Part shown: positions 56,566 to 64,000 of the stretch, one piece after another
Layout: the number at the start of each line of letters is the position of its first letter
Numbering within the stretch: position 1 is the first letter of the stretch
Source of the DNA: Silene latifolia
Taxonomy: Eukaryota; Streptophyta; Magnoliopsida; Caryophyllales; Caryophyllaceae
Direction of reading: 5' to 3'
Assembly (NCBI RefSeq): GCF_048544455.1
Contig: NC_133536.1
Span: forward strand, 23,128,152-23,192,151
DNA: 64,000 nucleotides
The notes under the pieces: generated by a model
What the model was told of the DNA's origin: nothing
Database searches by the model: none
Seen by the model: the letters and a program-made list of their open reading frames with translations, nothing else
Position numbers and translations under genes: made by a program

Positions 56566-59532
56566 CTACATACATCCAATGGCGGTTTTCTCGGGTGGTA
56601 AATCCACTATGGACCAAGTTTTGTTAGTTTCTAACGCGTCAATTTCCTCTTCCATTGCTTTCTTCCATTTTGAGTCACGGATGGCTTCTTTAAAAGAAGT
56701 GGGTTCCGTGTCATTTGTAATAGCTGCGAGAAAATGTTGATGGGCAGAAGAAATTTTTTGACAATTAACATAATTAGCAATAGGATACGAAGTACCTGTG
56801 ACAGACGCTGGAGTGGGTGACGGGTTTGGAGGAACCGAAGTCGTGTTAATGTGTTGTTTGATCTTATCCCAGTGCACAAAGTCTTTGTGATGAGGATTAT
56901 CGAATTTTATTCGTTTTCCCCGACCCATTTCGTTACCAGTTACTTCGCTGTTATCAACACTAGCACTAGAAATCTCGTCATCAGTAGTCTCATTCCCATC
57001 ACTGTTATCTCGCGCAATATTCTGATCCGGGGCTACTGTATGTGTCGGAGGGTCCTGTACAGGTTGTGCACCTGTGTCCTCTGGAATGTCAAGAGATATT
57101 TGCTGCGTGGGTTCTGTTCCCGCCACAGAGGACTGCTCGGCAGCTGCTGTATTTCGCTGTTCTGAACCTGTTGCATTGTCCCCTCCCTGATTACCGTGCT
57201 TAGCTTTACCCACTGGTGTATCATCACCAAAGACCACACCATCAGACCCGTCATATATAGGATCAATAGGATCAGTGTGATTGTTATGCAACTCGCTATT
57301 AGACAAAGCAAATGGGAATTTTTGTTCAATAAATCGAACATCTCGTGACTGAAAATAGTCTCCCGTCTCAAGGTCATATAACTGCCATCCTTTCTTACCA
57401 AATGGGTATCCGAGAAAAATACGACGGCTTCGGGAATCAAACTTATCACGTGAATAGATATTCTTAGCATAACAAAGGCACCCGAAAACACGAATCAAAC
57501 TCATATCCGGAGCTTTGCCAAATAATAATTCAAAAGGGGTTTTATTTTCCAAAATTCGCGTGGGGGTTCGATTAATTAAATGTGCCGCTGTCAACACACA
57601 TTCCCCCCAAAAATCAACAGGTAACGACCCTTGAAAACGCAAAGCCCGTGCTACATTTAATATGTGTCTATGTTTTCTCTCTACGCGAGCATTTTGTTGG
57701 GGTGTTTTAACCATTGAGGTTTGAAATAAAATCCCATGTTCACGAAAATAAGGAAGAATACCCCGAAACTCCGTCCCATTGTCACTCCGTACAACTTTCA
57801 CCTTGCAATTAAATTGACGGTCAATTAGAGAAAAGAATTCCCGAAGTAATTTTGGGACCTCATCCTTGGTTTTCATCAAATAAACCCAAACACAACGAGA
57901 ATAATCATCGACAATAGATAAGAAATAACGGGAAGCACAAGCACGGTTAGGGAGATAAGGACCCCAAACGTCGCAATGAATTAAATCAAACAAATTATCG
58001 GCTTTATTGTCACTTAAAGGAAACGGAGTACAAGACTGTTTAGCTCGAAAGCAAATATCACAAGAATCCAACTGAGAATTATTAAAACTAGAAATAGAAG
58101 GGATGTGCTTCATAACCCGAGAGGAAGGATGCCCCATTCGTCTATGCCATAACTCTACATTATCTTGTCCGGACACAACATTAACACGGTATGGTTCCTC
58201 CATCAATAGGTAGAATAGCCCATTCAAAAGATTACCCACTCCAATCGTCGTCGAGGCATGGTCCTGTATCACACATTGCGAATTAGAAAATTGTACAACA
58301 AAATTTTGGGTGGACAAAAGTTGTGAGACTGATAAAAGGTTGCATTTGAAAGACGGAATGAATAAAACGTTAGAAATTGACAATCTGTCATTGAGTCGAA
58401 CGGTTCCAGCCTTTCGAGCAATCAAACTAGTGCCATTTGGGAGACCGATATTTATTGGAGTAATGCTTTCACATGAAATAAACAGCGCTTCATTATAGCA
58501 TACGTGGGTCGACGCCCCCGTATCAATAATCCATGTCAAAGAATTCTTACCATTTAATCTCACCATATTAGCAACATGAGAAGCCTCACCCAGAACCGCA
58601 TTAACTTTGGGATTAGATGTAGAAGCTGCTGCCGAGTCCCCTGTCCGAGCAGAATGACGCGGGTGTCCGACGGGGAAGCCTATATTCTCCCAACAGCGGC
58701 TGGCAGTATGCCCATCCTTGTGACACACGTTGCACTTGTAACGAGGTCGATTCGAGCCGTCACTCCTCTGCTGCTGCCTGCTATTCACGGCACAAGCCAT
58801 TGGATTGGTGACAGCCTCATCCCGAGACAGAACCACATTACGTACCTCCTCCTCTTGAGCAATACGGGAATACACAATCTGCATAGCTGGTAAAGGGGAG
58901 GTACCAAGAATATTCGAACGAGCAGTAGCATAAAAGGGGTCAAGGCCCATAAGAAATCCTCGTACCTGATCAGCCTCGCGACGTTTACGCAAAACGCTTT
59001 GCAAATCACACTTTGAGCAACACTCACAGTTGGGTAAAGAATCAAAATCATTTATGTCATCCCACAATTTTTTAATTCTACCATAATAATCCATAACGGA
59101 CTCACCAGATTTTTGTTTACAATCGGCAAGATCGCATTGAATTTGATAGATCTTAATATCATTGGCCACCGAGAACCGCAACCGTATATCTTCCCATAGA
59201 TCGTACGCAACTTCACGATATGAAATTGACGACCTAAGGCCGGATTCAATGGTGTTGAAAATCCACGCTATGACTGTATAATTGACAGCCTCCCAATCCT
59301 CCCAATCATTAGGATCAGTAGGCCGCTTTCGAAGAGTTCCATTGATGAACCCTAACTTCCTCTTAGCGCCTAACGCGACGCGAAAACCTTTTGCCCATTC
59401 CTCGTAGTTCGGTCCGGTGAGAACGACGTGAGTAATCTTTGCCCCCGTACCGTCCTGATTGGAAAGAGCATAGATAGGATTAATTTTATGGCCGCTGCTT
59501 TCAGCGTCCGTGTTGATTTTGTCATCAACCAT
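56566..59532 (-). pseudogene. copia B gag, protease and integrase
   Basis: From ATG 59532 a single open frame of about 988 codons. Gag (LTGPNYEEWAKGFRVAL, IYQIQCDLADCKQKSGESV), CCHC knuckle (CNVCHKDGHTASRC), protease (WIIDTGASTHV), pre-integrase (HRRMGHPSSRVM...CDICFRAKQ) and integrase core (IHCDVWGPY, VRSDNGTEF, PQQNARVERKHR) follow in order. Relatives have PQQNGRVERKH; the Ala here is a small change beside the catalytic Glu. The frame ends at TAG 56566-56568 at a normally Trp codon. It is the longest open frame in the window, so gag and protease could still be made if transcribed. Confidence 0.92.
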
Positions 59533-59594
59533 GGTGGATGATAAAAGAAAAAGAGAAACGATTTGAAACAGGAAAATAACCTGCTCTGATACCA

Positions 59595-59817
59595 TATAGA
59601 AACTAATAACAGAGAACTAGAGGAGATTTTGTGAATGAATGTTGTGTGTTGTATTACGTAAAGAGTCAAGATATATACACCCCTAAGATGCTAGAAACTA
59701 GGAAACTAATTAGCTAATTTCCTAAACAAACTCCCGTAAATTAGGACTACAAATATTGACATAATCAAAATATAATATTCTAACGACTCGTAATATTCGG
59801 AGAATATTACGCTAACA
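59595..59817 (-). repeat. 5' LTR (223 bp) of copia B
   Basis: Plus strand TATAGAAACT...GCTAACA; its first 95 bp match 55281-55375 with one difference noted (AACTAG versus AACCAG). Confidence 0.9.
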
Positions 59818-59822
59818 GTAAT

Positions 59823-61187
59823 TCGGGCAAAAACGGACACCAAACCTAGTACTCACATCAAATCCGAAAACCTAATATATCACACCCGCAACGACCCACT
59901 AAAACCCGTCCAATGTCCCAATTCCACTCACCAGTCACAAGCATCTCACCATAAAGTAATCCTATGATACAACGATCCTAATCAACATTACGAGTAGTTA
60001 GTAGGAACCAAAGTGATAGATAAGTCAGGTGAAAACAAAAGCAGGTCAGTAATCATCAAAGAAAGTCAAACAAAAAAAATAAAACTCCCAATTTCATGGA
60101 AGCAGACCACTTAGACTTTTGGTGCATGCATCAAGAATTTCCAACATCCCCTGTCTATTTTCACATCAAGAGGCATAAAGACAAACATACTTATTATCGA
60201 ATGGTCTGACACTCTGACCATTGTCTTACGTTACGACTGAATTTCAAAAATTCACCTGCCGGCCAGATATTAGCTTTCTATATATAGATCATAAAATCTC
60301 ATTTAAGATAGGAATTATACATCTTAAATTTTAATCAAATTACATGATAAGTTGCTTAAAAAATGAAAAGTTTTGTCTTAATTACCATCATGTGGTAGTA
60401 TTTAACCCGTTTTAATTAAGTTTAAAACAAATAGTATCATCTTAAACAAAACTTACTGTTTATAGATTTCGGCCTTGCTTCTTTATTGGCTACCAACTTA
60501 TTCTTCTCTAGTAAATATATTTTGTTATGTTTCTTTCTAAGGTTTTTGACGCAAATCTTATGTAGAAAAATGTAGGATATATGTCTATTTCTTGCGTTTA
60601 CTTAGACCATATCATCCTTAAGTATTAGGTTCTTTTCAGAAAGATGATCCCATATTATTTTCTTAAGATATACCAACTTATTTATGAATATATGAACGAA
60701 CTTCGTTTATTTTGTTCTTTTCATATTCTGTATTAGGTTGATTTTGTAGATATCATTCTTATGTAATAGGGAGTATGGCGTAAAATTAAATTGGAAAATT
60801 ACAGAACCTTATATATATGCATTAAATTGGCGAGTGAGAGTAATAATACGAATTTTTTTTAATGTCTAATGTACTAGTTATAGTATACTGTATACGTAAT
60901 ATAATTTGCTAGTATGTGCCAATTTAGTTGGTTAATTAAATAGCGGTGATAACTCTTTTAATGAGCATAAATATATGTGTAAGGCGACTTCATAATAAAC
61001 TCTGTGTATGTAAGACTTTTGTAATCTATATTTCTTCATCCGTCATAATTTCATTCACTATATTCGATTTAGTAGTCATTCGTAACCAATTTGACGATTA
61101 TTTTTCAATTTAATATAAAGATAATGCTCTTTCAATTATCAACCAAAATCTTTTAGTAGAATGATTATTTTGTATGTAGTTTTATGA
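59823..61187. other. AT-rich intergenic sequence
   Basis: No gene, RNA or repeat structure recognised on either strand. Confidence 0.5.
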
Positions 61188-61223
61188 TAATTTGTGACAC
61201 CCCATACTCCAAGTGCCTTACCA

Positions 61224-62328
61224 CAGGGGCGGACCCACATATAAGCTTGGTGTAGCATTTGCTACACCAAAGAAAAAAATTTGCATGGGAATAATTCAAT
61301 TTGCTACACCATAATTATCTATTTATTGCTTAATAATTAATGTTTTCACTAATAATTATGTCTTTATACTCACAAAAGATGCGTGGTCTCTCTTACTTCA
61401 CCCAAGTTCAGCCAATTTAATACACCCACCTTATCAGTCGTTTTTCTTAAGACCATTGTTTTTGGTCTGAAATAAGACGGGTAATATATCATCATTTTAC
61501 AATAAAATGTTGTTATTTTTTGATAACATGTTACCATTATTGTTCACATCATTTTCAGGGTAAAAAATGACACCTCTAGTCATAACATTTTGTGAATTAA
61601 TTGGTTACATTTTCTTAAAAAATGGCAACATTTTATCCGTCTGACAAATAAGACCAAAAGTGTCGATCTGAAACAAAAATTTGTGTTTATTATTTTGTAA
61701 AACGTTCCAATTTCCTCAATAATCATTACTCGTCAAATTTTTTTTTTTTTCGCCAAGCCCATTTTCCTAACAATTCTCACTCCCAAAACTGTATATTTAG
61801 TGTCATGTATTAAATAATATTTCCACTAATTTGAACAATTTACGAAATATTTTAAATAATATTTTGACTAATTTTAACGATGTACGGTATTTTCTTGACT
61901 TCTCATTCTTGTTATCACGTGATTATATAAATAAAATGCCGCTCATAAATTAAAATGTGAATTTATGGTAAGACAGAAATTGCTTTGGTTACAATGCACA
62001 TTCTAGTCTCAAATACTATCAATAATTCATCTTCGGCTTGGATATGCCCCCCTCGGTTCTTTTTTAATGAGAATTTTTAGTTTACATACATATTTGTTTA
62101 TTACTAAATTAAATTATTTAAAAAGAGAAATGTAAAAAGAATATATATTTGATCGATTTTGATTCGAGTTTCAAAATTCTAGAGTAGATTTTAATTAGTT
62201 TTGACCTGAGCGTGAGCTCGAGTTTAAATCTAGCCATTGTTAATTACGTCCAATCAATTAGCAACGAACTAATTTTATTAACATGGTAATCTTGCTACAC
62301 CAAAAACAAATTTCTGGGTCCGCCCCTG
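61224..62328. mobile_element. Non-autonomous hAT element (Tip100-like ends), 1105 bp
   Basis: Perfect 14-bp terminal inverted repeats CAGGGGCGGACCCA, flanked by the 8-bp duplication CCTTACCA (61216-61223, 62329-62336). The 8-bp duplication and CAGGGGCGG ends fit the hAT superfamily (Tip100 type). The inside is AT-rich with no transposase. A perfect hairpin TGGTGTAGCA-TT-TGCTACACCA lies at 61248-61269 and half of it recurs at the right end. Confidence 0.93.
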
Positions 62329-63552
62329 CCTTACCAGGACCACTTAAGGTATGGAAACGTCACCATCTCGGTTACCCGAGGCAATGATAATAATAAGACA
62401 ATAATGAAACATACTTAAAAGCAAAATACGGTTTAAAGTGATTACATGTCAACTCCAAAACTGATAAACTGAAATACAAGGTTCTCAAAACGGTCTACTG
62501 AATAAAACTATCAAAACTCTAAAACATCGTCTGATACAGCGGAAGACTCTTCTAACTACCACGTGATGACTCATCTCAGCTATCCCATACGTATCATATC
62601 ATACCTGCTCAATAACTGCTCACCATCCCCGAATGGATCACCACAATTTTTAAAACAATTAACGAGGTCAGTACTGTTTACATAAAACAAATCACAACGA
62701 AACAAATGCCAAACAACTCAACAACACAACAATTCTCCAGTCTCCATAATCAATCTCCACACAACTGACTACACACTAAAGTGTGTAGTCCTGCCAGAGT
62801 ACCCATCGCAACAAGCACTCCACACCGCCAGTGGGGGACCGCAGCTGTACCCAACAAATCCCCGCTCATCAACCACTGAGCGATAAACCCAAGTTTCCTT
62901 AATGTGCACATCCCCTCCTGTGGCGGGTTCCACAGAGGGCGAACCAAGGGCGTGAAGCCACTCCCGCAAGTGACTCCACTCAGCCAGGGACGCGCCCCGA
63001 ATATCACAGACAGTTATACACAATAATCATTATACTATACTATCAACAACCACCACAACAGAATCTGACGCCAATACGATAAACAACAACAACAACAGTA
63101 ATCACCAACCACACTTATGTAAATAATACTGAGTAGGGAAAACCCTACCCGGAAAGTAACACGAAATCAGACGATCAAACAGCTGTCTCAGAATCTCTCC
63201 TCAACGAACCCTCCTCCTATATACATACATATTATTACTACCATAACCACATAACCACCAAAAACCCCCAAAACCCCAATTAGGGTTTAACCAACATTAA
63301 CCAAACGACATAAAAATGATATGTAAGACTTACCCTCGACGCAAAGATCACGAATATGTAAAGAACGACGAAAACCGACACTCCTATCTCCGGGATATGC
63401 TAATAATGCGATGCGGATGAAACAACGTAACTTTAATCTTCTCTTTGTGTGATTTAGGTTATGAAAAGTGTTTTAGGAAAAAGATGACGAAACATTATAT
63501 ATTAATCCGCAGTATTAACAAACCCGTCGCAAATCATCTGATAACCGACTTA

Positions 63553-63694
63553 CTCGATCGAAGAAGTCACTTACTCGATCGAGTGATCCTTATTCGATCG
63601 AGTGGCAAGCTTACTCGATCGAGTACCTTACAGGCAGTCTATTATTTTGCGTAAAAACATACTTACTCGACAGAGTAAGCCCCACTCGATAGAG
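63553..63694. promoter_or_regulatory. CTCGATCGAG array in the second solo LTR
   Basis: Units at 63553, 63574, 63593 and 63614 (21-19-21), then 63666 and 63685 (19). It lies 30-175 bp inside the LTR from its transcriptional 5' end. Confidence 0.6.
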
Positions 63695-63731
63695 TACCCC
63701 AAGACACATAAAACCGTAGTATTACATAATT

Positions 63732-64000
63732 TAATAAAAGTTTTTTTTTAAAGATGATTTTTATGGAATATGTAATATGTTTAATGAACATAGTGTACGT
63801 GAATTTGTTGTGTAAGTGCAACTTATCCAACACAAAGAAGGTTATAATTAATTATCTAAGTGTTACATGCATTGATGGTAGCATGTAACATTATGTGCTA
63901 AATAAACGTGGATGCATGTTTGTTTATAGGATTACGTAAAAATCAAATGAATTACTTTAATTCATTTGTGTTATAACGTGAAGTGATTTTATGATGTAAA
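63732..64000. other. AT-rich flank with two short inverted repeats
   Basis: TGTTACATGC...GCATGTAACA (about 63862-63891) and CAAATGAATT...AATTCATTTG (about 63946-63970) could form hairpins. No gene seen. Confidence 0.5.

Larger units (their letters stand above)
55281..59817 (-). mobile_element. Ty1/copia element B
   Basis: Right LTR 59595-59817 (223 bp) is complete. The left one (55281-55375) keeps only the first 95 bp (plus strand) and joins directly to RNase H coding sequence, so a deletion removed the polypurine tract and part of the LTR. Flanks GTAGT (55276-55280) and GTAAT (59818-59822) are probably a target duplication with one change. Primer-site complement CTCTGATACCA is at 59584-59594. 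Minus orientation. Confidence 0.9.
61193..63726 (-). mobile_element. Solo LTR related to the nested element, TSD TAATT
   Basis: Begins TGTGACACCCC, ends GTAGTATTACA, flanked by TAATT (61188-61192, 63727-63731). Without the hAT insertion it is about 1.42 kb. It shares blocks with the LTRs at 43660 and 50222 (CACCATCTCGGTTACCCGAGG; CCAGTGGGGGACCGCAG; GTGAAGCCACTCCCGCAAGT), so it is a diverged family member. No internal sequence is present. Confidence 0.93.

Noticed and set aside
57033-57491. 152-codon minus-strand frame inside copia B
   Set aside because: Overlaps the main polyprotein in another frame and has no domain.
63862-63970. Hairpins as terminators or small RNA genes
   Set aside because: Short AT-rich inverted repeats are common by chance in this composition and nothing nearby supports transcription.

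Overview
This is repeat-rich plant nuclear DNA, almost certainly from a eudicot. Ty1/copia and Ty3/gypsy LTR retrotransposons of plant lineages, an L1-type LINE with a C-terminal RNase H, a Stowaway-like MITE, a hAT MITE and a broken GRAS transcription-factor gene fill the 64 kb. A Caryophyllales genome is a reasonable guess because the large Tat-type element resembles the Retand group, but the sequence alone does not prove this. I see no intact host gene, no rRNA or tRNA gene and no CRISPR array.

Layout. 1-1.9 kb: 3' end of a copia element (+). 2.0-2.6 kb: 86-bp tandem repeat, then a short FAR1-like exon fragment. 2.69-12.08 kb: Athila-like element (-) with only gag and protease. 12.1-14.1 kb: 122-bp repeats and a two-exon gene fragment. 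14.1-39.9 kb: a LINE (-) split by a gypsy element (14377-37655, -, TSD CATGG), whose own 5' LTR is split by a 17.6-kb Tat/Retand-like element (19774-37370, +, TSD ACTAG). 40-54.7 kb: a GRAS pseudogene (-) broken by a copia element (40102-52588, TSD GTAAT), which is itself broken by a second LTR element (43660-51511, TSD GCCTT), and also broken by a solo LTR (52970-54572, TSD ATTTG). 55.28-59.82 kb: another copia element (-). 61.19-63.73 kb: a solo LTR (TSD TAATT) carrying a 1.1-kb hAT MITE (TSD CCTTACCA). The target-site duplications give the relative order of most insertions.

Most notable. The Tat-like element carries two spliced genes on its antisense strand: a two-exon, fully open 379-codon gene and an eight-exon gene with a plant mobile domain. 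Both have the same pair of GC-rich palindromes about 140 bp upstream of their start codons. The same pair occurs three times in each LTR. One antisense gene also shares a 17-bp TATA core with the LTR promoter. Unrelated LTR families in the window carry analogous clusters with a different core (TCGATCGA), placed at rigid 19-21 bp spacing, in LTRs, leaders, 3' regions and even coding sequence. Rigidly spaced, family-specific paired palindromes shared by unrelated retroelements are the pattern I would follow up first.

Nearly all element genes are dead. Many lesions are nonsense codons of the kind produced by C-to-T change (CGA to TGA, CAA/CAG to TAA/TAG, TGG to TAG/TGA), as expected of methylated, silenced repeats.
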